A stretch of 18,719 nt of DNA from an uncultured Collinsella sp. (GCA_902465425.1 CABQNA010000011.1:1-18719), one strand, 5' to 3'. Shown: positions 1-8,168, numbered from the stretch's first letter. Numbers and translations are program-made. The notes: generated by a model not told the origin, from the letters alone.

Positions 1-1
1 C

Positions 2-1453
2 CCCGCCGCAACGGCGAAGGGGCGCCCTTCCAGGCCCGACGCGCCGGAAGGCGGGCTCGGGGACAAATTGTCCCAACCAGCCGGCGACCGGCGCGCGGCG
101 GCCGCGATGCGCTCGCGCGTCGATGCGGCGAAGCTGGCGATCGCCCGGGAGGCCGTCTCCCAGCTCGACGACTCGGAGGAGCTCGAGGGCGCCTCGGGCA
201 TGTACGACGCGGGGCGTGCGGCCAAGAAGGCCGAGGGAAGGCTGCGGCAGAGGAAGGCGAAGAAAGCAGCCCAAGGCAGCCGCAAGGCGGCGACCGCGCT
301 CGGCGCCCCAAAGGGAGGCGCGCGCGGCCCCGAGGCAGCCGGCGCGACCGCCCCGGCCAAGCACCAGGCGGCCCAGGCGGCCGCGCAGGCGTCGGGCGAG
401 GCGGCCCGAGCCGCGGGGTCGAAGGGCGCCGCCTCCGCGATCGCGGGCGCGGTCTCGGGCGCAGCGCCCGCCCTGCTCGGGGCGGTGGCCGGCATCGTGG
501 CCTTCGTCGCCTGCGCGCTCGCCGTCGCGCAGCTGCTGAGCGCGCTGTTCGGCTTCTGGGACGACGCGGCCTCCAAGCAGGGCCTCGAGGGGCTGCCGCC
601 CTACATCACCTACGAGATGGTCGAGGCGGCGCTCGAGTGCCAGGAGGAGTACGGGCACCCGGCGGGCTGCACCATCGCGCAGATCATCCAGGAGTCCGGC
701 CAGGGCGACCGCATGAGCCAGCTCGCAGAGCGCGACCACAACCTCTTCGGCATGAAGTGGTGGTCGGGCTACGCGGGCTGCCCCGAGGTGGCCGGCAAGG
801 CGAACTGGGCCACCAGCGAGGAGTACGTGCCCGGCGAGCACACCCAGATCACGGCGAGCTTCATCCGCTTCACCGGCGACGCCGAGTGCATCCGCTTCCG
901 CAGCAGGGTCTTCCTGCAGGCGGAGCGCTACTCGGGCAACGCCCTCATCCGGGAGGCGATCGAGAGGCACGACTCGGACAGGATGGCCGAGGGGCTCAAG
1001 GACGCCGGCTGGGCGACCGACTCGTCCTACGTCGAGTCCTTGAAGTCGATCATGGCGCAATGGGGCCTCTACCGGCTCGACTCCATGACGGTCGAGGACC
1101 TGAAGGACTCGACCGCGAACGGGAACGCGATCGTCGAGGCGGCGTACAGCCAGCTCGGCGTGCCCTACGTGTGGGGAGGCTCGACCCCCGGCAAGGCGCT
1201 CGACTGCAGCGGGCTCACGCAGTACTGCTACGCGCAGGCGGGCATCCGCATAAGCCACTACACGGGTTCCCAGTACGAGGAGCTCAGGCGCATACCGCTC
1301 TCGGAGGCGAAGCCCGGCGACATCCTCTACCGCTCGGGCCACGTGGCCATCTACATCGGCGACGACAGGTACATACACGAGCCGCGAACGGGCGACGTGT
1401 GCCGCATAGCGAGCGGCATCGGCAGCTTCAGCTGCGCGCTCACCGCGAGATAG
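2..1453 (+). CDS. Conjugation-associated cell-wall hydrolase (glucosaminidase + NlpC/P60), 5'-partial
   Basis: A VirB1-like peptidoglycan hydrolase that would open the wall for the conjugation channel. The frame is open to the window edge and runs through the TTG at 68 without a ribosome binding site there, so I treat the gene as partial; ATG 107 is another internal possibility. Residues below are counted from TTG 68. An Ala/Lys/Arg-rich cytoplasmic region (1-120) is followed by a membrane helix (about 126-160). Next comes a FlgJ-type glucosaminidase domain (about 185-345; motif IIQESGQGD, then NLFGMKW). The C-terminal NlpC/P60 peptidase domain has Cys380 in DCSGL, His425 in SGHVAIYIG and a third polar residue, His437, in YIHEP. 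The layout matches the CD1108-type mobile-element proteins of Tn1549-like elements, whose long basic N-terminus also precedes the helix. The next gene starts 9 nt downstream. Domain calls are firm; the role in transfer is inferred from context. Confidence 0.85.
   Translation, partial: PAATAKGRPSRPDAPEGGLGDKLSQPAGDRRAAAAMRSRVDAAKLAIAREAVSQLDDSEELEGASGMYDAGRAAKKAEGRLRQRKAKKAAQGSRKAATALGAPKGGARGPEAAGATAPAKHQAAQAAAQASGEAARAAGSKGAASAIAGAVSGAAPALLGAVAGIVAFVACALAVAQLLSALFGFWDDAASKQGLEGLPPYITYEMVEAALECQEEYGHPAGCTIAQIIQESGQGDRMSQLAERDHNLFGMKWWSGYAGCPEVAGKANWATSEEYVPGEHTQITASFIRFTGDAECIRFRSRVFLQAERYSGNALIREAIERHDSDRMAEGLKDAGWATDSSYVESLKSIMAQWGLYRLDSMTVEDLKDSTANGNAIVEAAYSQLGVPYVWGGSTPGKALDCSGLTQYCYAQAGIRISHYTGSQYEELRRIPLSEAKPGDILYRSGHVAIYIGDDRYIHEPRTGDVCRIASGIGSFSCALTAR
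56..74. repeat. 19-bp exact repeat containing a 15-bp palindrome, copy 1
   Basis: CTCGGGGACAAATTGTCCC occurs here and again at 7119-7137. The inner GGGACAAATTGTCCC (60-74) is a perfect palindrome with 7-bp arms around a central A. Both copies lie inside coding sequence in the same frame and encode L-G-D-K-L-S. The host genes are otherwise unrelated. Confidence 0.8.
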
Positions 1454-1462
1454 GAGAAACCA

Positions 1463-2182
1463 ATGCAGGGAAAGTCAAGGGTCATGGCCGCCGTCGCGGC
1501 AGGCGCGCTCACCGTGGCGCTCGGCGCGGGCGCGGCGCGCTGCGCCATCGCCCCGCAGGAAGGCGCGCAGGATAGTCCCCAGGAGCAAGAGCAGCCCGCG
1601 GCTGCAGGCGCCGACGCGGCAACCGGGAAGGCCGCCTCGGGCGCCGAGGCGCTCTGGAACACCGCATGGACGGGCGCCGACGACCCGACAGCCACGCTGC
1701 GGATCGTCGAGGGCGCCATGGTGGAGAGCGCGGGCGGCACCGAGCGCGCCTGGTTCTTCTCGGCCGAGGAGCCCTCCGAGGCCGGCGGCGTGCTCAGCGT
1801 GCCCATCGAGGTCAAGGGAACCGGCGACAAGGCGGGAGGGCTCTCGCTCATCCAGGTCTCGGGCGACGGGGACGCCCGCACCCTGGCATGCGACCTCCTG
1901 ACGCAGGCCTACGTGCCCCAGAAGGCGCAAGACGGAGCGTTCTCCGTGACCGGCACCGACGACCGCCTCTCCAAGGCGCTGGGCGCCGACTCAGCCGACA
2001 TCAAGGACATCGTCGCCAAAAAGGCGGCGGAGGTGTCCCCGCGGGCGACGGGAGCCACCTGGAACAAGGAGGTGTGGCTCGACTACGCCGGGAACGTCGC
2101 GTCGACGACCTTCACGCTCGACGACCCCGCCTCGACGGTGGTCACCGTGGTCTCGCGCGGCGGCTCGCTGGAGGCGATGTAG
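1463..2182 (+). CDS. Exported protein of the conjugative element, function unknown
   Basis: A 239-residue protein that I do not recognise. It starts at ATG 1463 behind AGGAG, 9 nt after the hydrolase stop. The N-terminus (about 1-28) is a basic stretch then a hydrophobic Ala/Gly-rich segment, as in a signal peptide. A cysteine (AARCA) sits where a lipoprotein cysteine could be, but the preceding Arg does not fit a normal lipobox. Residues 30-55 are a low-complexity Gln/Glu/Ala linker, then a folded-looking domain (about 65-235) follows with many short alternating beta-like segments and a final VVTVVSRGGS stretch. Its place between the wall hydrolase and the TrbL-like channel suggests an extracytoplasmic part of the transfer machine. 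Only export and operon membership are supported. Confidence 0.7.
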   Translation: MQGKSRVMAAVAAGALTVALGAGAARCAIAPQEGAQDSPQEQEQPAAAGADAATGKAASGAEALWNTAWTGADDPTATLRIVEGAMVESAGGTERAWFFSAEEPSEAGGVLSVPIEVKGTGDKAGGLSLIQVSGDGDARTLACDLLTQAYVPQKAQDGAFSVTGTDDRLSKALGADSADIKDIVAKKAAEVSPRATGATWNKEVWLDYAGNVASTTFTLDDPASTVVTVVSRGGSLEAM

Positions 2183-2184
2183 CC

Positions 2185-3186
2185 ATGAGGGCGCTCAAGG
2201 CGCAGCGCCGCAGGGCGTTCGCCATCTCCGCCGCGGCGGCGTTCGCCCTCTGCGCGCTCCTGCTCGTCCCCGCGCAGCCGGCATACGCCGACATAGCCGG
2301 GGACGTCAACGATTGGCTGTGCGGCCTTCTGCGCGACTGCTGCAACTGGATGTTCAAGGCTCAGACGGGCGTGCTCGGGTCGATCGGCGCGAACGGGATC
2401 CTCTCGGCCGACTTCGCGCACATGCTCACGAGCTCGAGCGACCTGACCATGCACGACGTCGCCCGGGGCGTATGGCAGGTTGCCATCCTGCCGATCGGGT
2501 GCGGGGTGCTCGGCCTGGTCTTCACCCTGAAGCTCATCGAGATCTCCCAGCGCATGGACGGCAGCCAGAGCCTTCCCGGCGTCAAGGAGGTCGTTTTCCT
2601 TCTCGTGTTCTTCGCCGTGTTCCTGTTCCTCATACAGAACAGCTTCGACCTGATGGCGTCGATCTACGAGGTCTGCGGGCTCGCCATCGACCGAGTCGAG
2701 GCGCTCTTCGGCGCCGGAGGCGCGCTCGACCTGCCCGAGGTGTCCGTCGTCACCACCGACGACGACATCCCGTCGCTCATCGCCATGCTCGTCGTGAGCC
2801 TCATCAGCTGGGTCGTGGTGCTGGCGGCCTACGTCGTCGCCCTCGTGGTCTGCTGGGCCCGCGCGCTCCAGCTCTACATCATGGCCGCGTTCGCCCCGAT
2901 CCCGCTGGCGTTCCTCGGCATGGACGCCACGCGCCAGATAGGCCTTGGCTACCTGAAGAGCTTCGGGGCGGTCTGCATCGCCGGCGTCATCATCCTCGTG
3001 CTGCTCATATCGTTCCCGCTCGTGCTCGGCGGGCTCACCGGGGCGAACCCCGGGACGGGCACCCCGGCCGACGCGGTCGCAAACGGGCTCACCTACGCGC
3101 TGCAGTACCTGGCCATGTGCGTGCTGCTCATCCTGGCCCTCGTGAAGAGCGGCTCCTGGGCGCGCGACATCGTGAGCGGCTTCTAG
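2185..3186 (+). CDS. TrbL/VirB6-like conjugal transfer membrane protein
   Basis: A 333-residue polytopic protein, probably the inner-membrane channel component of the type IV secretion apparatus. ATG 2185 lies 2 nt after the previous stop, with GGAGG inside the upstream gene's end (translational coupling). Residues 1-36 form a signal peptide ending PAYA. Then come an extracytoplasmic stretch with a Cys pair (DCCNW), and hydrophobic helices at about 97-117, 134-152, 197-224, 228-246, 257-282 and 304-321. The hallmark of the family is the loop around 225-245 (CWARALQLYIMAAFAPIP) followed by GMDATR, which resembles TrbL/VirB6-like proteins of Tn1549-type elements. It belongs to the same operon as its neighbours. 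Family assignment is by topology and this motif and was not checked by a profile search. Confidence 0.75.
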   Translation: MRALKAQRRRAFAISAAAAFALCALLLVPAQPAYADIAGDVNDWLCGLLRDCCNWMFKAQTGVLGSIGANGILSADFAHMLTSSSDLTMHDVARGVWQVAILPIGCGVLGLVFTLKLIEISQRMDGSQSLPGVKEVVFLLVFFAVFLFLIQNSFDLMASIYEVCGLAIDRVEALFGAGGALDLPEVSVVTTDDDIPSLIAMLVVSLISWVVVLAAYVVALVVCWARALQLYIMAAFAPIPLAFLGMDATRQIGLGYLKSFGAVCIAGVIILVLLISFPLVLGGLTGANPGTGTPADAVANGLTYALQYLAMCVLLILALVKSGSWARDIVSGF

Positions 3187-3231
3187 CGGAAAAGCGAGGA
3201 AGGGGGCGGTCGCCATGAGATAGGGGCACCG

Positions 3232-3253
3232 CGCCGGGGCACGCGTCCCGGCG
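3232..3253 (+). other. Intercistronic stem-loop
   Basis: CGCCGGGG (3232-3239) pairs with TCCCGGCG (3246-3253): 7 G-C pairs plus one G-T wobble around a 6-nt loop. It lies in the 109-nt gap between the TrbL-like gene and the next gene and has no T-run, so an RNA stability or processing element is likelier than a terminator. Confidence 0.45.
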
Positions 3254-3295
3254 GATGAAGACAAGGACCGATTGAAAACGAAAAGGAGGAAAGAC

Positions 3296-3754
3296 ATGGA
3301 AGAGAGGAAGAACGTGTACCTCTCGCTGCACAAGAGCTTCGTGCGCGAGGGCATCGAGTACACCGACCGCGCGACCGGCGAGACCAGGACCTTCAACTCG
3401 GCGACCCTTCCCAAGGGCACCGTCGTCGACGGCGTGGACGTGGGAGGCTACGAGTTCAGCCCCATGTTCGTGAACGAGAGCCGCTTCAAGGGGGCCGACT
3501 TCCGGGACATACCGCTGCTCGCGAACCGCGAGGTGTGGCTGAGGAAGACGGTGATGGGCCCGGACGGCCAGCCCGAGCTCGACGAGGACGGCCGCGCGGT
3601 CAAGGACACCGTGAAGGTCATGCCCGCGCAGCTCAAGGAGGCCGTTGACGCAGGGCGCTCGCGCTACCTCGCGGAGCGCGCCGAGCACGCCCGCCAGGCG
3701 AGCCGCGCCGCCGAGCACGAGGCGCCCCGCGCACAGCGAAGCGTCGAGAGATAG
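3296..3754 (+). CDS. Small soluble protein of the conjugative element, unknown function
   Basis: A 152-residue protein not recognised by family. The start ATG 3296 is chosen over the TTG at 3272 because AAAAGGAGGA ends 5 nt before it. No signal peptide or membrane helix is visible. Residues 1-100 look like a compact beta-rich domain (NVYLSLHKSF, a TFNSATLPKGT turn, VGGYEFSPMFV, REVWLRKTV), and 100-152 form a charged Ala/Glu/Arg-rich helix-prone tail. Its position between the channel gene and the surface adhesin (12 nt upstream of it) says only that it is co-expressed with transfer functions. A nucleic-acid-binding or accessory role would be guesswork. Confidence 0.75.
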   Translation: MEERKNVYLSLHKSFVREGIEYTDRATGETRTFNSATLPKGTVVDGVDVGGYEFSPMFVNESRFKGADFRDIPLLANREVWLRKTVMGPDGQPELDEDGRAVKDTVKVMPAQLKEAVDAGRSRYLAERAEHARQASRAAEHEAPRAQRSVER

Positions 3755-3766
3755 GGAGGCGGAAAG

Positions 3767-6473
3767 ATGAACGCAGCGAAAGACTGCACCCTGCAGGAAA
3801 AGCTCCTCCGATGCGCCATGGCGCTCATCCTGGCGGCGGGGGCGCTGCTCGCCTCCGTGGCGGCCTCGCCCGCCTACGCCGCGCCGAGCACGGTAGACGT
3901 GTCCATCGGCGGCAAGATCCCCTACGGCGGCTTCGCCACCACTTGGATGAGCGCCGACGGGAGCATCGCCTACTGCGCCGAGCCCTCGTCCCCGACGCCC
4001 GCGCCGGGCTCCTACTCGACGAGCCCCGTGCCGAGCGGCGACGTGACAGCGGCGATCTGGTACTCGTTCGGCTCTCCCGGCTTCGACGCGTCGATGTTCC
4101 CGGGCAGCTGGTACGACGGCGGCGGCTGGGACGACGCGAAGTACGCCGCGGCGAGCCATGTGCTCATCGCCTACGCCTACTCTGGGTCCGAGTCGGCTGC
4201 CACGCACGGCACGAGCGCCGAGTTCGCCTCCTGGGCGAAATCCGAGCTGATCGGCGGGACCTTCGCCAAGATGAAGGCGGGCGCCGGCAAGGTATCCGCC
4301 GGGTTCGAGGCATTCTGCGTCAGGACCGGCGGCGGCTCTCAGACGCTCGTGAGCTTCAGCTGGTCCACGGGCGGAGTCAAGGTCGCCAAAACGGACTCCG
4401 AGGCGGGCGCCGAGCCCCAGGGCGACGCCTCGCTCGACGGCGCGAGCTTCTCCGTCGTGAACGAGACCGGCCGCTACGTGCTGGTCGGCGGCAAGTACTA
4501 CGCCGACGGAGAGGTCTGCGCCACGATCAAGACCGCGCCCGAGGACGGGTCGCACGTCGCCGCGACCGGCGCCGACACCCTCCCCGCGGGCAGCTACCGC
4601 ATCGTCGAGTCCGGCGCGCCCGAGGGCTACGACGCCAGCGACGCCCCCGTCGCGTTCACCGTGAAGGCCGGCGAGGTGCGCGACCTCACGGGCGACCCCG
4701 TGACCGACGAGGTCTTCCGCGGCGGCGTGCAGGTGACCAAGTCCGACAAGGAGCTGCAGGCGTCCGAGGCGCTCGCGGGCAGCGGCCACAAGGAGGCGCC
4801 TGGCGAGCACCCCGGCCTCGACGGGATCGAGTTCACCGTCACGAACCGCTCGGCGCACAAGGTCCTCGTTGACGGCGAATGGCGCGAGCCGGGCGAAGCC
4901 GTGGCCACGCTGACCACCGCATGGAACGACGAGGCCGGCGTCTACACCGCGCAGACCGCGGCCGACGCACTGCCGTACGGGACCTACGACGTGCGGGAGA
5001 CGGCGACGAACGGGAGCTACCTGCTGACCGACGGCGAGCCCCGCACCTTCGAGGTCCGCGCCGGCGGCGAGATCGTGAGCGCCTCCGCGGACGGCGCCGC
5101 GCTCGAGTTTCGCGACCAGGTGGTGCGCAACGACCTCGAGCTCTCCAAGAAGAGCGAGTCCGACAACGCCGGCCTCATGGTCCCGTTCGCCATCGAGAAC
5201 GCGGCCACCGGCGAAACGCACGTGCTGGTGACGGACCGCAACGGCGACGCGTCGACCGCGAGCAGCTGGAACAGGCACTCGAGGGACACCAACGCCAACG
5301 ACGCCCTGCTTGGCCATGAGGGCCCGATTGCTGCCGCCGACATGGACCCGAAGGCCGGCATCTGGTTCTCGCTCGGCGAGGACGGCTCCTCGGCGCCGGT
5401 CGACGACTCGCTGGCGGCCCTGCCGTACGGCGCCTACACCATGACCGAGCTGCGCTGCGATGCCAACGAGGGCCTCGAGCTCATCACGAGGAGCTTCTGG
5501 GTCGATCGCGACTCGACGGTCGCGAAGGCCGTGTGGATGGGCCTCGACGACCAGGAGGGCCCGCGCATCTCCACCACGGCAAAGGACGGGGCGGACGGCG
5601 ACAAGGACGTCTCGGCCGACGCCGAGGCCAAGGTCGTCGACACCGTCGCCTACGAGGGCCTGAAGGCCGGCGAGGAGTACGAGCTCTCGGCCACCCTCGT
5701 CGACAAGGCGACCGGCGAGCCCGTGGCCGACGCCTCGGGCGTGCCCGTGGAGGCCAAGGCCGAGTTCGCCCCCGCGCTCTCGACCGGCAGCCAGGACGTC
5801 GAGATCGCCTTCGACGCGAGCCTGCTCGGCGGCCGCGACCTGGTCGTGTTCGAGAGCCTTCCTCTCCGACGAGGGCCAGACAGTCCACGTCGCCGTCGAG
5901 GTGGGCACGCAGGCGGCCGACGCCGCCGACGGCGACCAGGTCATCGAGGCCGGCAAGGCCAAGGTCATCGACACGGTGGCCTACAAGGGCCTCGTCCCCG
6001 GCGAGACCTACATCGCCGTGGGCACGCTCATGGACAAGGGCACCGGAGAGCCGTTCCTCGACAAGGACGGCAACGAGGTGACCGCGCGCACGCCCTTCGA
6101 GCCAGAGGCGCCCTCCGGCACCGTCGAGGTGGCCTTCGAGTTCGACACCGAGGGCCTGGCCGAGGGAGACGAGCTCGTCGTCTTCGAGAAGGTCCTGGAC
6201 TCCGCCGGCAACGTCGTGGCGGCCCACGAGGACATCGACTCCGCCGAGCAGAGCGTCGTCGTGGACAACCCCGGCACGCCCGAGGTCCCCGAGGAGCCCT
6301 ACGCCAAGACCGGGGCCGACGCCCCCGACGCCACCGGCTACGCCGTGGCCGCAGGCATCGCTCTAGCAGCTGCGGCGGGCGCGGGCGGGGTGCTCGCGTA
6401 CCGCAAGCGCAAGACGGCCGGCGCAAGCAAGGACGCGGCAGCCGAAGAGCCTGCCGAAGAGCCGGAAGAGTAG
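3767..6473 (+). pseudogene. Sortase-anchored VaFE/Cna-B-type surface adhesin, frame broken near 5857
   Basis: A secreted cell-surface adhesin, probably helping mating pairs attach. Translation starts at ATG 3767 behind GGAGG. A signal peptide (1-38, ending SPAYA) precedes an N-terminal domain with Cys70 (AYCAEPS) and Cys184; the Gln motif expected for a true thioester domain is not seen. SpaA/Cna-B-like domains follow (about 205-590; repeated motifs of the form LPAGSYRIVES and LPYGTYDVRET). Then come two Thr-Gln ester-bond (VaFE) repeats. The first (KVVDTVAYEGL to LVVFES) breaks at about 5855-5860, where the frame must shift to stay homologous. It resumes as FLSDEGQTV, followed by a complete second repeat, a YAKTG sorting motif (6300-6314), a membrane helix and a basic tail. 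About 12 residues are missing at the break compared with repeat 2. The unshifted frame stays open to 7348 and loses the anchor. A sequencing error remains possible. Confidence 0.8.
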
Positions 6474-6496
6474 CGGCGCCGCATCGATACCGAACC

Positions 6497-6526
6497 GGAG
6501 GCCCTGGGCGCTCGCCCGGGGCCTCC
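6497..6526 (+). promoter_or_regulatory. Strong stem-loop between adhesin and sortase genes
   Basis: GGAGGCCCTGGGC (6497-6509) pairs with GCCCGGGGCCTCC (6514-6526): 13 pairs, one a T-G wobble, with a GCTC loop. It fills most of the 72-nt gap and ends just before the sortase ribosome binding site (GGGGGAGGAC, ending at 6545). There is no T-run. A partial terminator or an mRNA processing/stability element setting the adhesin-to-sortase ratio is the likely role; this is inference. Confidence 0.6.
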
Positions 6527-6545
6527 CCTGCGAACGGGGGAGGAC

Positions 6546-7277
6546 ATGAACAAAGGGAAAGCCGCCACGGCGCTCGCCATTGCCGTGGCGTTGCTGGCGA
6601 TGGGGGCGCTCGCCGTCCTGCCGCTGTCCGAGAGAAACCCTTACGAGGTGCACGAGGTGCCTACTGCGGAAGAGGACGCGACAATGGAGGCTCAAGAGAC
6701 GGGAGGCGGCATCGACTGGGACGCCCTTCCCGCCTCCGTCGTCGCTTGGGTGCGCGTGCCGGGCACGACCGTCGACTACCCGATCGTCCAGGGCCGGCCC
6801 GAATCGCCCGACTTCTACCTCACGCACGACGCCGGCGGCGAAAGATCCGCGTGGGGCGCTCCCTACATAGATGCCGGGTGCGCGCAGGGTGCCGAGAGCC
6901 CGCTCGTCATCGTCTACGGGCACCACATGTCCGACGGCACCATGTTCGCGCCGCTCGCGCAGTACTCGTCGCGCGACTTCGCCGAGGGGCACCGCACCAT
7001 CCGGGTCTACACCCGCGAGAAGGCGATCGAGCTCAAGGTCTTCGCGGCCGACGTGGTCGACGCGAGCTCGGAAGGCAAGCGGACCGACTTCGCCGACGCG
7101 GCGGAGCTCGCCGCCTACCTCGGGGACAAATTGTCCCGGTGCGAGGTCGTCCTGGAAGAGCCTTCGGACGTCGCGCAGGCCTGGGCCTTCGTGACGTGCA
7201 GCTACCAGACGAGCAACTCGCGCACCGTCGTCTACGCGAAGGAGGTGGAAGGATGGGATTCGCGCCCTTCGGAATAG
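6546..7277 (+). CDS. Class B sortase
   Basis: A membrane-anchored cysteine transpeptidase that would cleave the sorting signal of the adjacent adhesin and link it to the wall or to other subunits. It is 243 residues, usual for class B. The N-terminal helix (about 7-27) is the signal anchor. Family landmarks are IDWDALPASVVAWVRVPGT (about 56-74) and DYPIVQ, then FYLTHD, catalytic His in YGHHMSDGTMF (about 120-130), catalytic Cys in FVTCSYQ (about 218), and Arg in SNSRTVVYAK (about 227). ATG 6546 follows GGGGGAGGAC. Its coding sequence holds the second copy of the 19-bp palindromic repeat, and its last 25 bp overlap the start of the small membrane peptide gene. Function by family is firm. The substrate is inferred from adjacency, and the YAKTG motif is not the classic NPQTN-type class B signal. 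Confidence 0.92.
   Translation: MNKGKAATALAIAVALLAMGALAVLPLSERNPYEVHEVPTAEEDATMEAQETGGGIDWDALPASVVAWVRVPGTTVDYPIVQGRPESPDFYLTHDAGGERSAWGAPYIDAGCAQGAESPLVIVYGHHMSDGTMFAPLAQYSSRDFAEGHRTIRVYTREKAIELKVFAADVVDASSEGKRTDFADAAELAAYLGDKLSRCEVVLEEPSDVAQAWAFVTCSYQTSNSRTVVYAKEVEGWDSRPSE
7119..7137. repeat. 19-bp exact repeat containing a 15-bp palindrome, copy 2
   Basis: The same CTCGGGGACAAATTGTCCC as at 56-74, here inside the sortase gene and again encoding L-G-D-K-L-S. Flanking bases differ between the copies (AACC against GGTG on the right), so identity stops at the element. Confidence 0.8.
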
Positions 7278-7348
7278 GGCTCCTCATGGGGCTCCTCACG
7301 CTCACGGCCTACGCCTGCTGCGCAGCCGGCGACGACGACCGAGACTAG
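7253..7348 (+). CDS. 31-residue hydrophobic membrane peptide
   Basis: A small gene overlapping the sortase end by 25 bp in another frame. ATG 7253 is preceded by AAGGAGGTGGA with the core GGAGG 7 nt upstream, one of the best ribosome binding sites in the window. The product starts MGFAPFGIGLLMG, has one hydrophobic helix (about 5-26) with a Cys-Cys pair (AYACCAAG) and ends in an acidic DDDRD tail. The overlap implies translational coupling to the sortase. The function is unknown; a small membrane partner of the sortase or transfer complex is conceivable. The same frame is the unshifted continuation of the broken adhesin frame, which I regard as coincidence in GC-rich DNA. Confidence 0.65.
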   Translation: MGFAPFGIGLLMGLLTLTAYACCAAGDDDRD

Positions 7349-7386
7349 GACTTGCAGATCGAAACTACAACCGAATATGGCCCTTC

Positions 7387-7418
7387 GACCCCTTGCCGCT
7401 ATATCTCGGCAAGGGGTC
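7387..7418. terminator. Stem-loop at the end of the transfer operon
   Basis: GACCCCTTGCCG (7387-7398) and CGGCAAGGGGTC (7407-7418) form a perfect 12-bp stem with an 8-nt loop (CTATATCT), starting 38 nt after the last ICE stop codon. Only a short TCTT follows, so termination efficiency is uncertain. It marks the boundary between the transfer genes and the following cargo genes. Confidence 0.65.
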
Positions 7419-7497
7419 TTGCATGTGGTGAGATAATTTACGCACTTGATAGAAACAAGACGCTGCCGGCTGCTTCTCGATAAGCTTCCGGTTGTCC

Positions 7498-8157
7498 ATG
7501 AATAGAGGTACGCAATTGGGAAAGATTAAGCTGCAAGACGTCAAAAGGGCCATCGACATCGGAAAAGACGTTCTGCCCTTCGTTGAGCCCGCTGTGAACA
7601 AATACGGGCCCGCTCTGATCGACTGGGGGCAGCAAAGGGGGAAGCAGGCGGCAGATAGCCTGGGAGAAGCCAGGGACTCATTCCTTTCAAAGGGTCGGGC
7701 AATCAAAGACAAGAAGGAGCAGCAAAAGTCACTCGAGGCATCCCGCAAGAAGGCCGTGGCAAGCTCGCTTCCGCCGATCTCCGCAAAAGATTTCTTCGAG
7801 AACTTCGAGAACAACGTCTCCAGCGAAGCCGACCTCAGCGATGGGTACATGGCGATCGCCGGCTGCTACGCCGTCGTCACGATGAAATCGGCACGAGAGA
7901 AAGACCCTTCCGCCTACGAGGACGTCTATGTCGGTTGCGGCAAATCCATGGGCTTCAGCATATACACACAGCTTTGCGGTTTCGGCAACATCGACGTCTA
8001 CGCTGACTTCAAGTTCAAAAGACCAATGATGATTCTGCTCTTCCCGTGTGAGGAGAAAGACCTCGAGACCCGCTATGAGGCCCTCGTCAGGGATCTTCAG
8101 GCCGAGGGCTCGTACAACAAATGGGACGTCCTGGCGCGTTCCGATGAGGCGAGATAG
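7498..8157 (+). CDS. GIY-YIG-like domain protein of accessory cargo
   Basis: A 219-residue protein from ATG 7498 (TTG 7492 is in frame but no better; neither has a clear ribosome binding site). Residues 1-105 are helical, with a Lys-rich charged stretch (about 65-85). The C-terminal part has the landmarks of a GIY-YIG fold: GCY (122-124) for GIY, YVGCG (144-148) for YIG, then GFGNIDVYADFKF, LLFPC, a Glu-bearing helix (LETRYEALVRDL, Glu190/Glu194) and SYNKW (205-209). The conserved Arg of the active-site helix is not obvious (FSIYTQL), so catalysis may be weakened. The next ORF starts 11 nt downstream, suggesting a two-gene unit. Base composition is lower in GC than in the transfer operon, fitting cargo of separate origin. 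A nuclease or DNA-acting role is inferred from the fold only. Confidence 0.65.
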   Translation: MNRGTQLGKIKLQDVKRAIDIGKDVLPFVEPAVNKYGPALIDWGQQRGKQAADSLGEARDSFLSKGRAIKDKKEQQKSLEASRKKAVASSLPPISAKDFFENFENNVSSEADLSDGYMAIAGCYAVVTMKSAREKDPSAYEDVYVGCGKSMGFSIYTQLCGFGNIDVYADFKFKRPMMILLFPCEEKDLETRYEALVRDLQAEGSYNKWDVLARSDEAR

Positions 8158-8168
8158 GCGCTAAGAGC

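Noticed and set aside
3215..3223. Two-codon ORF ATG AGA TAG with purine-rich sequence upstream
   Set aside because: Too short to test and there is no sign of conservation or a regulatory role; GAGATAG also ends three real genes here, so it may be chance or a relic.
3767..4000. Thioester domain at the adhesin N-terminus
   Set aside because: Cys70 sits in a fitting AYCAEPS context, but the required Gln motif is not visible (TAAIWYS at that place), so covalent host binding by a thioester is not supported.
3128..5974. A 948-codon open frame on the minus strand antisense to the adhesin
   Set aside because: It is an artefact of GC-rich coding: the sense strand has signal peptide, domain repeats and anchor, while the antisense translation is Val/Gly/Arg/His-rich with no recognisable domain or ribosome binding site.
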